Below, piece after piece: positions 38,201-52,402 of a stretch of DNA of 64,000 bases. This DNA comes from Pseudomonas nitroreducens. GTDB taxonomy: Bacteria; Pseudomonadota; Gammaproteobacteria; Pseudomonadales; Pseudomonadaceae. Location of the stretch: assembly GCF_024170165.1 (NCBI RefSeq), contig NZ_JALJXP010000002.1, positions 248,001-312,000 on the forward strand. The letters are read 5' to 3'. The notes below the pieces were generated by a model. That model searched no databases. It was not told the DNA's origin and was given only the letters and a program-made list of their open reading frames with translations. How positions within the stretch are numbered: the stretch's first letter is position 1; each line of letters starts with the position of its first letter. Both the position numbers and the translations under genes were made by a program.

Positions 38201-38872
38201 TCAGCCTAGCGGACCGTTGAGCAGCGGGACGAAGCGTACGGAATCCAGCACCTGGCGCTGGAAGCCATCCTCGGTACGGACGATCAGCATCAGTTGCTGC
38301 ACCTCGCCGCCACCGACCGGAATCACCAGCCGCCCTCCGGGCGCCAACTGGTCCAGCAATGCTTGCGGGACTTCGGCCGCTGCGGCGGTAACGATGATGC
38401 CGTTGTAAGGCGCCAGGGCCGACCAGCCTTCCCAGCCATCCCCCCAACGAAAGACAACATTTCTCAGGTTTAGCTCCGCAAGTCGCTCCTTGGCGCGGTC
38501 CTGCAGCGCCTGGATGCGCTCGACGGAGAATACCCGCTCCACCAGTTGCGACAGCACGGCCGTCTGGTAACCGGAGCCCGTGCCGATCTCCAGCACCTTG
38601 TCCAGCGGGCCGGCGGCCAGCAGCAACTCGGTCATCCGCGCCACCATGAAGGGCTGCGAGATGGTCTGGTTGTGCCCGATGGGCAGCGCGGTGTCTTCGT
38701 AGGCGCGGTGCGACAGCGCCTCGTCGACGAACAGGTGCCGTGGTGTACGACGGATCACTTCCAGCACGCGGGCGTTGGACAGGCCCTCTTCGTACAGACG
38801 CTGGATCAGGCGCTCGCGGGTGCGCTGGGACGTCATGCCGATCCCGCCGCGACGCGACAATTCATTGGCCAT
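38201..38872 (-). CDS. pcm: Protein-L-isoaspartate O-methyltransferase
   Basis: A 223-residue SAM enzyme that methylates isoaspartyl residues in aged proteins so they can be repaired; it is useful in stationary phase. The SAM-binding motif [12 protein letters not shown] lies near residue 90, with [15 protein letters not shown] upstream as in all PCMTs. The start at 38872 is favoured because GGAGGGC sits 8 nt upstream; the ATG at 38836 (12 codons later) has only GGATC and gives the 211-residue form usually annotated in P. aeruginosa. The first codons overlap the end of surE by 11 bp, so translation is coupled. Confidence 0.93.
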   Translation of the reverse strand: MANELSRRGGIGMTSQRTRERLIQRLYEEGLSNARVLEVIRRTPRHLFVDEALSHRAYEDTALPIGHNQTISQPFMVARMTELLLAAGPLDKVLEIGTGSGYQTAVLSQLVERVFSVERIQALQDRAKERLAELNLRNVVFRWGDGWEGWSALAPYNGIIVTAAAAEVPQALLDQLAPGGRLVIPVGGGEVQQLMLIVRTEDGFQRQVLDSVRFVPLLNGPLG

Positions 38873-39620
38873 GGTCGAGCCCTCCGAGCCAGTCGCCAAG
38901 GACATTGAACGCCTCCCGGAAGGTCCGGTCCATCTGCAGCGGCGTGATCGACACGTAGCCCTGCATGACCGCATGGAAATCGGTGCCCTCGCCGCCATCC
39001 TCGGCATCGCCGGCAGCGGCAATCCAGTAGCCTTCCTTGCCGCGCGGGTTGACCACCTTGACCGGCGGCTTGGCGCGGGCGCGATGGCCCAGACGGGTCA
39101 TCTGGATGCCCTTGATGCGCTCCAGCGGCAGGTTGGGAATGTTCACGTTGAGCACCGTACGCGGCGGCAGCTCGAGCTTCTCGTGGGATTCCACCAGCAG
39201 GCGGGCGAAGTGCATGGCCGCCGGCAGGTTGTCCGTCAGGCGCGAGCACAGCGAGAAGGCGAAGGCCGGGCGGGACAGGAAACGCCCCTCCAGGGCCGCT
39301 GCCACGGTGCCCGAATAAAGCACGTCGTCGCCCAGATTGGCGCCGAGGTTGATGCCCGAGACGACCATCTCCGGCACTTCTTCGAGCAGGCCGTTGAGCC
39401 CCAGGTGCACGCAGTCGGTCGGGGTGCCGTTGAGGCTGATGAATCCATTGCCCAGGCGATGGGGATGCAGCGGCCGATCCAGCGTCAGCGAACTGCTCGC
39501 TCCGCTACGATCGGCTTCCGGGGCGATCACGATGCAGTCCGCATAGTCGGACAGCGCGTCGTGAAGCGCGGCGATACCGGGTGCAGTGACCCCGTCGTCG
39601 TTGGCAATCAATATGCGCAT
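38862..39620 (-). CDS. surE: 5'/3'-nucleotidase SurE
   Basis: A 252-residue metal-dependent nucleoside monophosphate phosphatase linked to stationary-phase survival. The metal site is built from ND at the N-terminus ([11 protein letters not shown]8 and D9), a Ser near residue 39 ([15 protein letters not shown]) and an Asn near residue 92 ([10 protein letters not shown]). The gene overlaps truD by 13 bp at its 5' end and pcm by 11 bp at its 3' end, so the truD-surE-pcm block is translationally coupled. Confidence 0.96.
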   Translation of the reverse strand: MRILIANDDGVTAPGIAALHDALSDYADCIVIAPEADRSGASSSLTLDRPLHPHRLGNGFISLNGTPTDCVHLGLNGLLEEVPEMVVSGINLGANLGDDVLYSGTVAAALEGRFLSRPAFAFSLCSRLTDNLPAAMHFARLLVESHEKLELPPRTVLNVNIPNLPLERIKGIQMTRLGHRARAKPPVKVVNPRGKEGYWIAAAGDAEDGGEGTDFHAVMQGYVSITPLQMDRTFREAFNVLGDWLGGLDHGQ

Positions 39621-40666
39621 GGGCTTTCCGTCTGCCCTGCCGGCACGAGGTCGATCAGCTCGCGCACTACCACGGTGGCGAAGCAGCCTGCCGGCAGGAC
39701 GAATTCCAGTTGCAGAATGTCAGGGGCGGGATAATGCCATGTAAGGCCGGGGATGGGGAGGCGCAGAATGCGCCGTTCGTGCGCCATGTCCGCACTGGCA
39801 AGCCACTGGCAAAGCGCCATCTCCGCCTGTTGTACGCTGCTTTCGATCTCTCCGGGCCGGTTCGTCGCCGGTGAATCGCCCTCGCCCCACATCGGCCCAG
39901 TGGGGTGCAGGTCGAGTGCGCCGAGACGCGGGTCGGAGCATTCCGCTTCGCCAGCGGGGAAGAAGCTGCGGCTGTCGGTGAACGCCAGCAAGTCGCCGAC
40001 CAGCGCCTGGCTCCAGCTGCCTTCCGCGACGCGGCGGGCCAGCACCTGGTTGAAGACGTAGCTGCGCGCGGCCGAAAGCAGGCGCGAACGGATGTTGCGA
40101 TGCTCCGGCAGCTTGCCGCGCTCGGCGCAGCCGCGGGCATCGAAGACGTTGCCGCCGTCGTGGCCGAAGCGCTGGGTGCCGAAGTAGTTCGGCACGCCCT
40201 GGGCAACGATGGTCTTCAATCGCGCTTCGAGTTGCTCGCGATCCGCCTGCAGTTCGGTCAGGCGCAAGGTGAAGCCATTGGCCGAGTGCGCGCCGCGTTG
40301 CAGTTTGCGGCGATGGCGATTGCGCTCGAGGATGCGCAGGCTTTCGCCCTCGGCGGCAGACAGGTCCGGATCGGACTTGCCCGGCAGGTGCAGGCTGAAC
40401 CACTGGCGGGTCAGTGCCTGGCGATCCTTGAGGCCGGCGTAGCTGATCATCTTTACCGGCACGCCGGCGGCACGGGCCAGGCGGCGGGCAGCTTCCTCGG
40501 TGTTCAGGCCGCGCTTCTCGACCCACAGCCAGAGGTGCTCGCCGTCGCCGGAGAGCGGGATGTCCAGCACTTCGTCGACCTGGAAGTCTTCCGCCACGGC
40601 CTTGAGCACGGCACTTCCGCAGGCGTCGCCATGGGCGCGCGGGCCCAGCAGTTCCAGCTCGGTCAT
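39608..40666 (-). CDS. truD: tRNA pseudouridine(13) synthase
   Basis: A 352-residue pseudouridine synthase that modifies U13 of tRNA-Glu. The catalytic Asp is in [12 protein letters not shown] near residue 82; the TruD-specific insertion domain occupies roughly residues 155-300, and the [10 protein letters not shown] motif is near residue 155. It overlaps ispF by 4 bp (ATGA type) upstream and surE by 13 bp downstream. Length and motifs are normal for the family. Confidence 0.95.
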   Translation of the reverse strand: MTELELLGPRAHGDACGSAVLKAVAEDFQVDEVLDIPLSGDGEHLWLWVEKRGLNTEEAARRLARAAGVPVKMISYAGLKDRQALTRQWFSLHLPGKSDPDLSAAEGESLRILERNRHRRKLQRGAHSANGFTLRLTELQADREQLEARLKTIVAQGVPNYFGTQRFGHDGGNVFDARGCAERGKLPEHRNIRSRLLSAARSYVFNQVLARRVAEGSWSQALVGDLLAFTDSRSFFPAGEAECSDPRLGALDLHPTGPMWGEGDSPATNRPGEIESSVQQAEMALCQWLASADMAHERRILRLPIPGLTWHYPAPDILQLEFVLPAGCFATVVVRELIDLVPAGQTESPCAY

Positions 40667-41136
40667 GCGCGAACCAGCAGGGCGACGGCGTGCACCGCGA
40701 TGCCCTCTTCACGGCCGGTGAAGCCGAGCTTCTCGGTGGTGGTGGCCTTGACGTTGACCTGGTCCAGTTCGACCTTCAGGTCGGCGGCAATGCTCTCGCG
40801 CATGCTCTGGATGTGCGGCGCCATCTTCGGCGCCTGGGCGACGATAGTGGTGTCGACGTTCTCCACCTTCCAGCCCTTGGCTTGCACCAGGCTCAGCACG
40901 TGACGCAGCAGCGCGCGGCTGTCGGCGCCCTTGAACTGCGGGTCGGTGTCGGGGAAGTGCTTGCCGATGTCGCCCAGCGCGCAGGCGCCCAGCAGGGCAT
41001 CGGAAAGCGCGTGCAGCAGCACGTCGCCGTCGGAGTGGGCGATGAGCCCGAACTGGTGAGGAATACGCACGCCGCCGAGGGTGATGAAGTCGCCCTCGCC
41101 GAAGCGGTGCACGTCGTAGCCATGTCCGATACGCAT
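40663..41136 (-). CDS. ispF: 2-C-methyl-D-erythritol 2,4-cyclodiphosphate synthase
   Basis: A 157-residue trimeric Zn enzyme of the MEP isoprenoid pathway, which cyclises CDP-methylerythritol phosphate to the 2,4-cyclodiphosphate. The zinc ligands D8 and H10 are in GHGYDVHRF, and the [22 protein letters not shown] motif follows near residue 30. It heads the ispF-truD-surE-pcm(-nlpD-rpoS) series. Its ribosome-binding site lies within the 3' arm of a terminator hairpin that ends fghA, so little independent leader is available. Confidence 0.96.
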   Translation of the reverse strand: MRIGHGYDVHRFGEGDFITLGGVRIPHQFGLIAHSDGDVLLHALSDALLGACALGDIGKHFPDTDPQFKGADSRALLRHVLSLVQAKGWKVENVDTTIVAQAPKMAPHIQSMRESIAADLKVELDQVNVKATTTEKLGFTGREEGIAVHAVALLVRA

Positions 41137-41165
41137 GAAAAAACGCCCTGTAGATGTCAGGGCGT
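41137..41165 (-). terminator. Terminator of fghA, overlapping the ispF ribosome-binding site
   Basis: On the minus strand, CGCCCTG / CAGGGCG with a 7-nt loop is followed by TTTTTT directly before the ispF ATG. The 3' arm holds AGGG, the only plausible SD of ispF. Confidence 0.85.
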
Positions 41166-41195
41166 CGATTCTACCGGATCACTGCCCCGAGGGTG

Positions 41196-42047
41196 TCAGC
41201 CACAGAGCGCCGCAGCGTGGTGGCGCAGGTGATCTTCGATGAAGCTCGCAATGAAGTAGTAGCTGTGGTCGTAGCCGGGCTGCAGGCGCAGCTCCAGCGG
41301 ATGACCGACCGCGGCGGCCGCTTCACGCAGGGCTTCGGGCTTGAGCTGCACGGCAAGGAAGTCGTCGCGGTCACCCTGGTCCACCAGGATCGGCAGGCGC
41401 TCCACGGCGTTCGCCAGCAGTTCCACGGCATCCCAGTCACGCCACGCCACCGGGTCTTCACCCAGGAAGCGGCCCAGCGCCTTCTGGCCCCAGGGGCAAT
41501 CGCCGGGATGAGTGATGGGCGCGAACGCCGACAGCGACAGGTAACGGCCCGGGTTGCGCAGGGCGCAGATCAGCGCGCCATGCCCCCCCATGGAGTGCCC
41601 GCTGATGCCGCGCTTCTGGGAGACCGGGAAATTCGCCTCGATCAGCGCCGGCAGCTCCTGCACCACATAGTCGTGCATGCGGTAGTGGCGCGCCCAGGGT
41701 TCCTGGGTGGCGTTGACGTAGAAGCCCGCGCCAAGACCGAAGTCCCACGCGCCATCCGGATCACCCGGTACTTCCGGCCCGCGCGGACTGGTGTCCGGCG
41801 CAACGATGACAATTCCCAGCTCGGCGGCCATGCGCTGGGCGCCGGCCTTCTGCATGAAGTTTTCGTCGGTGCAGGTCAGGCCGGACAGCCAGTACAGCAC
41901 CGGCAGGCCCGCCTCGGGCTCGGCCTGGGGCGGCAGGTAGACCGCGAAGACCATCTCACAGTCCAGGGTTGCGGAACGGTGGCGGTAGCGCTGGTGCCAG
42001 CCGCCAAAGCTCTTCTGGCTGCTGATGAGTTCGATGGAATCCGTCAT
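41196..42047 (-). CDS. fghA: S-formylglutathione hydrolase
   Basis: A 283-residue alpha/beta hydrolase of the esterase D family that hydrolyses S-formylglutathione to formate and glutathione, the second step of glutathione-dependent formaldehyde removal. The nucleophile Ser lies in GHSMGG near residue 148; catalytic Asp (QGDRDDF, near 226) and His (GYDHSYYF, near 259) complete the triad. Start ATG at 42047. It follows adhC by 45 bp in the same direction, forming one operon, and ends at a strong terminator. Confidence 0.95.
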   Translation of the reverse strand: MTDSIELISSQKSFGGWHQRYRHRSATLDCEMVFAVYLPPQAEPEAGLPVLYWLSGLTCTDENFMQKAGAQRMAAELGIVIVAPDTSPRGPEVPGDPDGAWDFGLGAGFYVNATQEPWARHYRMHDYVVQELPALIEANFPVSQKRGISGHSMGGHGALICALRNPGRYLSLSAFAPITHPGDCPWGQKALGRFLGEDPVAWRDWDAVELLANAVERLPILVDQGDRDDFLAVQLKPEALREAAAAVGHPLELRLQPGYDHSYYFIASFIEDHLRHHAAALCG

Positions 42048-42092
42048 GGAACCTCCTGTGAGGCCGGGCGCGCGAGGCGCCCGGCGGTTCGA

Positions 42093-43404
<1,312 letters not shown>

Positions 43405-43421
43405 ATACAGGGACAATCCAG

Positions 43422-44315
43422 ATGCACCGCTGGGAAGGACTGGACGAATTCGTCGCCGTCGCCGAAACCGGCCAATTCACCGCCGCCGCCGAACGTCTCG
43501 GGGTTTCTTCGTCGCACGTCAGCCGCCAGGTTGCGCGGCTGGAGGAGCGCCTGCAGACGCGCCTGCTCTACCGCAGCACGCGCAAGGTGACACTGAGCGA
43601 GGCCGGGCAGACCTTCCTGCAGCATTGCCGGCGCCTGCAGGATGCCCGCGAGGAAGCACTGCGCGCGGTCAGCGACCTGTCTGCCGAACCCAAGGGCCTG
43701 CTGCGCATGACCTGCGCAGTGGCTTACGGCGAGCGCTTCGTGGTGCCGCTGGTGAACGAGTTCATGGCGCAGTTTCCGCAACTGCGGGTGGAGATCGAGC
43801 TGTCGAACCGCCAGCTCGACCTGCTCCACGAGGGCTTTGACCTGGCGATTCGCCTTGGCCGCCTGAGCGACTCGCGGCTGGTGGCGACGCGCCTGGCACC
43901 ACGGGTGATGTACCTCTGCGCTACGCCGGACTATCTGGCCCGTCATGGCACGCCACGGAGCGTCGCGGAACTGGGGCAGCACAACTGTCTGGTAGGCAGC
44001 AGCGACCAGTGGAGCTTCCTCGAGGACAGTCGCGAGACCCAGCACCGGGTGCAGGGCAACTGGCGCTGCAACAGCGGCCAGGCGGTGCTCGATGCGGCGC
44101 TGCGTGGCTTCGGCCTGTGCCAGCTGCCGGACTACTACGTGCTCGAGCATCTGCGCAGCGGCCGCCTGGTGTCCCTGCTGGACGCGCACCAGCCGCCCAA
44201 TACCGGGGTCTGGGCACTTTATCCACAGCAGCGGCACCTGTCGCCCAAGGTGCGGCAACTGGTGGATCATCTGAAGGAAGGTCTGCAGCATCTGCAGCCC
44301 TCTCCCTTGTCTTAG
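43422..44315 (+). CDS. gfnR: LysR-family regulator of formaldehyde detoxification
   Basis: A 297-residue LysR regulator: winged HTH in residues 1-60 (DEFVAVAETGQFTAAAERLGVSSSHVSRQVARLE region) and an effector domain from about 90 to 290. Its divergent position to adhC-fghA and its sequence fit GfnR of P. aeruginosa, which activates adhC and fghA in response to formaldehyde and choline-derived one-carbon stress. The dyad at 43381-43404 is the likely binding site. Start ATG at 43422; the upstream RBS is only moderate (GGGACAATCC). Confidence 0.9.
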   Translation: MHRWEGLDEFVAVAETGQFTAAAERLGVSSSHVSRQVARLEERLQTRLLYRSTRKVTLSEAGQTFLQHCRRLQDAREEALRAVSDLSAEPKGLLRMTCAVAYGERFVVPLVNEFMAQFPQLRVEIELSNRQLDLLHEGFDLAIRLGRLSDSRLVATRLAPRVMYLCATPDYLARHGTPRSVAELGQHNCLVGSSDQWSFLEDSRETQHRVQGNWRCNSGQAVLDAALRGFGLCQLPDYYVLEHLRSGRLVSLLDAHQPPNTGVWALYPQQRHLSPKVRQLVDHLKEGLQHLQPSPLS

Positions 44316-44341
44316 AGCAGGCAGGCCCGGCCCTGCGCGGC

Positions 44342-44347
44342 TAGAAT
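44342..44347 (+). promoter_or_regulatory. Probable -10 element of yedE-yedF
   Basis: TAGAAT with GC before it, 37 bp before the start codon; no clear -35 is seen. Confidence 0.45.
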
Positions 44348-44383
44348 GGGCGGTTTCCCACCCTTCGGATCAAGGACGACGAG

Positions 44384-45610
44384 ATGTCAGCCCTTTCTTC
44401 TTTCCGCGAGCGCTATCTGCTGCGCTTCTGGTCGCCCCTGCCGACCCTGGTCGCCCTGGGCGTCATTTCGGCCTACTACTTCGCCATGACCGGCACTTTC
44501 TGGGCGGTCACCGGCGAATTCACCCGCTGGGGTGGCCACGTGCTGTCCTGGTTCGGCCTGCAACCGCAGGAATGGAGCTACTTCAAGATCATCGGCCTGC
44601 AGGGCACGCCGCTGGATCGTGTGGATGGCGTGATGATCATCGGCATGTTCCTCGGTGCACTGGTCTGCGCGCTGTGGGCCGGCAACGTCAGTCTGCGCTG
44701 GCCGACCAGCAAGCGCCGCCTGCTGCAGGGCCTGATCGGCGGCGTGATCGCCGGCTTTGGCGCGCGCCTGGCAATGGGCTGCAACCTGGCTGCCTTCTTC
44801 ACCGGCATCCCGATGTTCTCCGTGCACGCCTGGGCCTTCATGTTCTCCACCGTGATCGGCGCCTGGTTCGGCGTGAAGATCAGCCTGCTGCCCTTCCTGC
44901 GCATTCCGCTGAAGGTCGGCGGCAAGGCCGCGGCCCTGCCCAGCGCCGAAGCCCTCGCCCGCCGCGCCAGGCTGCAATGGCGCCTGGGCATGGGCGTGCT
45001 GGCAATCGCTGCGCTGTTCGCCGCCTGGCGCTTCGAAGTCTCGCTGGTGCTGGGCATGGCCTGCCTGTTCGGCCTGTTGTTCGGCGGCCTGATCGAACGT
45101 GCGCAGATCTGTTTCACCAGCGCCGCCCGCGACCTCTGGACCACCGGGAGGACCCAGGCCGCACTGGGCATCCTGCTCGGCATGGCGGCCGCCTGCGTCG
45201 GCACCTTCGCGGCGATCCACAACGGCCTGCCGCCGAAGATCTTCTGGATGGGCCCGAACGCCGTGATCGGCGGCGTACTGTTCGGCATCGGCATCGTGCT
45301 GGCCGGCGGCTGCGAGACCGGCTGGATGTATCGCTCGATGGAAGGCCAGGTGCATTTCTGGGTGGTCGGCGTCGGCAACGTGATCGGCGGCACGCTGGTC
45401 GCGGTGTACTGGGACCAGCTCGGCACCAGCCTTGCCCTGCCCTACCCCAAGCTCAACCTGCTGCAGGAATTCGGCCCTGGTGGCGGCCTGCTGATCACCT
45501 TCGCCGGCCTCGCCCTGTGCATGCTGCTGGTACAACTCAACGCACAACGCTTCACCCGTAAACGGAAACCGTCCGATGCCCGACACCAAGACGCCGACGC
45601 TCTCGCTTGA
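44384..45610 (+). CDS. yedE: YeeE/YedE-family membrane transporter
   Basis: A 408-residue inner-membrane protein with about ten helices and two YeeE/YedE repeats. Each repeat carries an invariant Cys near a Gly-rich loop: GCNLAAFF near residue 130 and CETGWMYRSMEG near residue 308, the sort of cysteines that pass sulfur species across the membrane in TsuA/YeeE. E. coli YedE is often linked to selenium metabolism; here no selD or selenoprotein gene is close, so a thiosulfate/persulfide role is at least as likely. The next gene, a TusA-like protein, overlaps by 35 bp and is surely coupled. Confidence 0.85.
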   Translation: MSALSSFRERYLLRFWSPLPTLVALGVISAYYFAMTGTFWAVTGEFTRWGGHVLSWFGLQPQEWSYFKIIGLQGTPLDRVDGVMIIGMFLGALVCALWAGNVSLRWPTSKRRLLQGLIGGVIAGFGARLAMGCNLAAFFTGIPMFSVHAWAFMFSTVIGAWFGVKISLLPFLRIPLKVGGKAAALPSAEALARRARLQWRLGMGVLAIAALFAAWRFEVSLVLGMACLFGLLFGGLIERAQICFTSAARDLWTTGRTQAALGILLGMAAACVGTFAAIHNGLPPKIFWMGPNAVIGGVLFGIGIVLAGGCETGWMYRSMEGQVHFWVVGVGNVIGGTLVAVYWDQLGTSLALPYPKLNLLQEFGPGGGLLITFAGLALCMLLVQLNAQRFTRKRKPSDARHQDADALA

Positions 45611-45824
45611 TCTGCGTGGCGAACACTGCCCGTACAACGCCATCGCCACCCTGGAAACCCTGGAGACGCTGAAGCCGGGCGATCTGCTGGAGGTGATCAC
45701 CGACTGTTCGCAGTCGGTACATGGCATTCCGGAGGACACCCAACGCCATGGCTACCATTGCCTGGCGGTGGAGCAGCACGGGGCGCTGTTCCGCTTCCTG
45801 ATCGAAGTGCCTCTGCTGGGTTGA
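45576..45824 (+). CDS. yedF: TusA/YedF-family sulfurtransferase-like protein
   Basis: An 82-residue SirA/TusA-fold protein. The conserved Cys-Pro motif is HCPYNAI near residue 18, where a cysteine persulfide forms in TusA. It overlaps the end of the YedE gene by 35 bp in another frame, so the two are translated together. YedE and YedF are paired in many bacteria: the membrane protein is thought to bring in a sulfur or selenium species which the small protein carries onward. Substrate not established. Confidence 0.85.
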   Translation: MPDTKTPTLSLDLRGEHCPYNAIATLETLETLKPGDLLEVITDCSQSVHGIPEDTQRHGYHCLAVEQHGALFRFLIEVPLLG

Positions 45825-45840
45825 TACCCAGCGGTCAACC

Positions 45841-45890
45841 TGTAGGAACGGGCCATGCCCGCGATCGTGCGCATGGCGCACTCCTACGGG
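45841..45890. repeat. REP-like palindromic element
   Basis: TGTAGGAACGGGCCATGCCC followed by an inverted CTCCTACGGGG end. A diverged relative of the TGTAGGAGCGAGCTTGC element, placed between the converging yedF and ispD genes. Confidence 0.65.
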
Positions 45891-45915
45891 GTGCTCCGAT
45901 CTGGCTGCGAAGGAT

Positions 45916-46614
45916 TCAGTGCTTGGCGAAGTTGCGCTGCAGGCGCTGCAGGTCTTCCGGGGTGGTGACCTTGATGTTGTCCACCCGCCCTTCCACCATG
46001 CGCGGTTTGTAACCCGCCCACTCCATGGCAGAAGCCTCGTCGGTGATGGCCGCGTCGGCCACCAGCGCATCGGCGAGTGCGCGATGCAGCGCGCCGAGGC
46101 GGAACATCTGCGGAGTGTAGGCCTGCCAGACCACACTGCGGTCGATGGTTTCGACTACGCGGCCGTCAGCGTCGACGCGCTTCAGCGTATCGCGCGCGGG
46201 TACGCCCAGCAGTCCACCCACGGTATCGAACTCCAACTCGCCCAGCAGACGGTCCAGATCGGCACGCGCGAGGTTTGGCCGGGCGGCGTCGTGCACCAGC
46301 ACCCAGTCATCGCTGCCGGCGCCCAGCTCGGTCAGGCGCAGCAGGCCATTGAGCACCGAATCGGCGCGATCGCGGCCACCGTCGGCACGCTGGATCAGCT
46401 CGTTGGAAGCGCTCGGCAGGGTCGGCCACCAGGGATCGTCGGCGGCCAGGCACACCACCAGCCCCTTCAGGCGGGGATGGCCGAGGAAGCAGTCGAGGGT
46501 GCGTTCGAGAATGCTGCGACCGGCAAGGTCGAGGTATTGCTTGGGGCGGTCGGCGCGCATCCGCGAACCGATGCCGGCGGCCGGGATCACGGCCCAGAAG
46601 GCGGGTGTGGTCAT
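45916..46614 (-). CDS. ispD: 2-C-methyl-D-erythritol 4-phosphate cytidylyltransferase
   Basis: A 232-residue nucleotidyltransferase of the MEP pathway that makes CDP-methylerythritol from MEP and CTP. The glycine-rich CTP loop IPAAGIGSRM is at residues 10-19 with the catalytic Lys/Arg in DRPKQYL nearby; the HDAARP motif is near residue 110. The gene overlaps ftsB by 4 bp (ATGA). ispF of the same pathway lies 5 kb away in the same direction, not in the fused or adjacent form seen in E. coli. Confidence 0.96.
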   Translation of the reverse strand: MTTPAFWAVIPAAGIGSRMRADRPKQYLDLAGRSILERTLDCFLGHPRLKGLVVCLAADDPWWPTLPSASNELIQRADGGRDRADSVLNGLLRLTELGAGSDDWVLVHDAARPNLARADLDRLLGELEFDTVGGLLGVPARDTLKRVDADGRVVETIDRSVVWQAYTPQMFRLGALHRALADALVADAAITDEASAMEWAGYKPRMVEGRVDNIKVTTPEDLQRLQRNFAKH

Positions 46615-46895
46615 TGCGCGAGCTGGTAGAGGGTTTCCTTGTCCTTGACCATGCCGAGTTCGTGGCGCGCACGCTCCTCGACGGTCTCGGTGCCTTTCTT
46701 GAGCTCGGCGACTTCCGCCTCGAGGATGCGGTTACGCTCGAGCAGGCGCTCGTTTTCGCCCTGCTGGTCGGCGATCTGCTTCTGCAGGTCGCGTACCTGC
46801 GCCAGGCTGCCATCGCCAACCCACAGGCGATACTGCAGGCCGGCCAGCGCCAGGATCAGCACGACGAACAGCCAGTAAGGGCTACGTAACCTCAA
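46611..46895 (-). CDS. ftsB: Cell division protein FtsB
   Basis: A 94-residue bitopic division protein that works with FtsL and FtsQ in the divisome. A short cytoplasmic start is followed by a membrane segment (residues 5-21) and a periplasmic coiled coil (about 28-74). The start is TTG at 46895: it gives the conserved MRLRSPYWLF N-terminus and has GGAG 7 nt upstream, whereas an in-frame ATG further upstream has no RBS and encodes an unrelated extension. It overlaps ispD by 4 bp. Confidence 0.92.
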   Translation of the reverse strand: MRLRSPYWLFVVLILALAGLQYRLWVGDGSLAQVRDLQKQIADQQGENERLLERNRILEAEVAELKKGTETVEERARHELGMVKDKETLYQLAQ

Positions 46896-46916
46896 ACCAT
46901 CAGCTCCATGTACGCA

Positions 46917-46940
46917 AAGGGGTGGCTCGTGCCACCCCTT
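46917..46940 (-). terminator. Hairpin between eno and ftsB
   Basis: Perfect 10-bp stem AAGGGGTGGC / GCCACCCCTT with a 4-nt loop, but followed on the minus strand by only three T. It may be a leaky terminator of eno upstream of ftsB-ispD. Confidence 0.55.
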
Positions 46941-46970
46941 CACCGTACCAGACTAGTATCAGGATCAGGA

Positions 46971-50857
<3,887 letters not shown>

Positions 50858-50916
50858 TCAGCGTTTAGGCGGCTCGGCCGCCGGGGAAGCGAAGGTGTCG
50901 GGTACAAGACCCGGCT

Positions 50917-50966
50917 CACGACTTCGTCGTGAAAATAGCGAACTCCCACTGATTCGCAGGCGAATC
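50917..50966 (-). promoter_or_regulatory. Two short hairpins in the pyrG leader
   Basis: TCACGAC / GTCGTGA with a 3-nt loop (50917-50933) and GATTCGC / GCGAATC with a 2-nt loop (50951-50966), both in the 171-bp gap before pyrG. No U-run follows either, so they are not obvious terminators. Confidence 0.4.
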
Positions 50967-51013
50967 AACAGGAGCTGTACAAGACGGGAGCGTAGTCTAC
51001 CGGAAAGCCGCTA

Positions 51014-52333
51014 TCAGCTCAAACCCGAGTCATTCGTCGGAGGTGCCCAGCGCAGGGTCCAGCCCTGCCCCTCCTCCACCCGCAGGTCCGGCAGCAGGGC
51101 CACGCCGAGCAGTTCGTCGGCTCGCCAGAGCAGTGGCAGGCGGCCACGCAGGAAGGCCGGAATGGCCGCCTCGTTGAGCAGTCGCTTGAGGTCGCGGGAG
51201 CCGCGCCCTGGCAGGGCCATCACCTCTCCGCCCTGCCGATAGCGCACTTCCAGGTCCCCTTTCGGGGGCTCGCCCTCGAAACGCAGCGAGCCGTTGTCCG
51301 GCAGCAAAAGCGGTTGCGACGGATCACGCCAGGCCTGATTCGCCGGTGCGAAACCGAGCCAGGGATTGGCCAGCCACCAGAGCCGTCCATGAGCACGGCG
51401 CAGTTCGCCATCGGCGAGGCGCCAGATCGGCTCGGCATCCTCGCGGGCATCGCGCAGGTCTCGCCAACCGGCCCAATGGGCGCTGTCGGGCAATCTTGCC
51501 AGAGGAGCAAGCCAGTGCCGCAGCGCATTACGCTGGCGAGGCTCGCTCAGCTCCACCAGCGCGGCGATGGCCAGCGAGGGCAATCGCATACCGATGTATT
51601 CGTTGCGGGCACCGGCGGAAATCAGGTCGTTCTGCGCCAGCTCGCCCAGCAGTCCGTCGGCTTCCGCCAGATGCTCGGCGCTGCGGGCGATGGTTTCGAT
51701 GGCCGAGGGCCAGCGCTGGACGATGCCCGGCAGGACCCGGTTGCGCAGGTAGTTGCGATCGTAATCCTCGCTGGCGTTGGATGGATCCTCCACCCAGCTC
51801 AGGCCATGGCCGCGGGCGTACCGTTCGAGTTCCTTGCGATGAATCCCCAGCAGCGGACGCAACAGCACTCCAGCGCCCAGCGGACGGCTGGCAGCCATGG
51901 CGGACAGGCCTCGCACCCCGGCACCGCGAAACAGCCGGAACAGCACGGTTTCCGCCTGATCGTCACGGTGCTGGCCGGTCAGCAGGCAATCACCCTGCTC
52001 CAGCGCCGCGACGAAAGCGGCATACCGCGCCTCGCGCGCCGCACGTTCCAGGCTGGCGCCGCCATCGACCTGCACGCGCGCCACCAGCAGAGGCACACCA
52101 AGGGAGTCGCAGAATCGCTGGCAACGTTCCGGCCAGGCATCAGCGACAGCCTGGAGCCCGTGGTGCACGTGAATGGCGGAAATCGGCGGCAACGCCTCCC
52201 GCGAGGCGAGTTGCGCCAGGAGATGCAGGAGAACGGTGGAATCCAGCCCGCCGGACAAGGCGACTCGCCACGCCGGCGCGTTGCGCCAGGGTGCGAGAAA
52301 AGTCAGCAGTCGGGATTGGAAATCAGCAGACAT
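51014..52333 (-). CDS. tilS: tRNA(Ile)-lysidine synthase
   Basis: A 439-residue PP-loop ATPase that converts C34 of the CAU-anticodon tRNA-Ile2 to lysidine, so that it reads AUA. The PP-loop SGGLDS is at residues 27-32, the TGQHRDDQAETVLFRLFRG motif near residue 120, and the C-terminal domains (TilS-type 1 and 2) run from about 220 to 430. It lies 69 bp after accA in the same direction. Length and motifs are typical for Pseudomonas. Confidence 0.95.
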   Translation of the reverse strand: MSADFQSRLLTFLAPWRNAPAWRVALSGGLDSTVLLHLLAQLASREALPPISAIHVHHGLQAVADAWPERCQRFCDSLGVPLLVARVQVDGGASLERAAREARYAAFVAALEQGDCLLTGQHRDDQAETVLFRLFRGAGVRGLSAMAASRPLGAGVLLRPLLGIHRKELERYARGHGLSWVEDPSNASEDYDRNYLRNRVLPGIVQRWPSAIETIARSAEHLAEADGLLGELAQNDLISAGARNEYIGMRLPSLAIAALVELSEPRQRNALRHWLAPLARLPDSAHWAGWRDLRDAREDAEPIWRLADGELRRAHGRLWWLANPWLGFAPANQAWRDPSQPLLLPDNGSLRFEGEPPKGDLEVRYRQGGEVMALPGRGSRDLKRLLNEAAIPAFLRGRLPLLWRADELLGVALLPDLRVEEGQGWTLRWAPPTNDSGLS

Positions 52334-52402
52334 GGCGCAGGTCGGCAGGGTCGGGGACGAGGCAAGGATACCTCGTCACCCGCGCTGCGCCGAAGGCGTC
52401 GA

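Noticed and set aside
38836..38836. Downstream ATG as the pcm start
   Set aside because: Not excluded, but the SD before the ATG at 38872 (GGAGGGC, 8 nt) is much better and gives coupling to surE.
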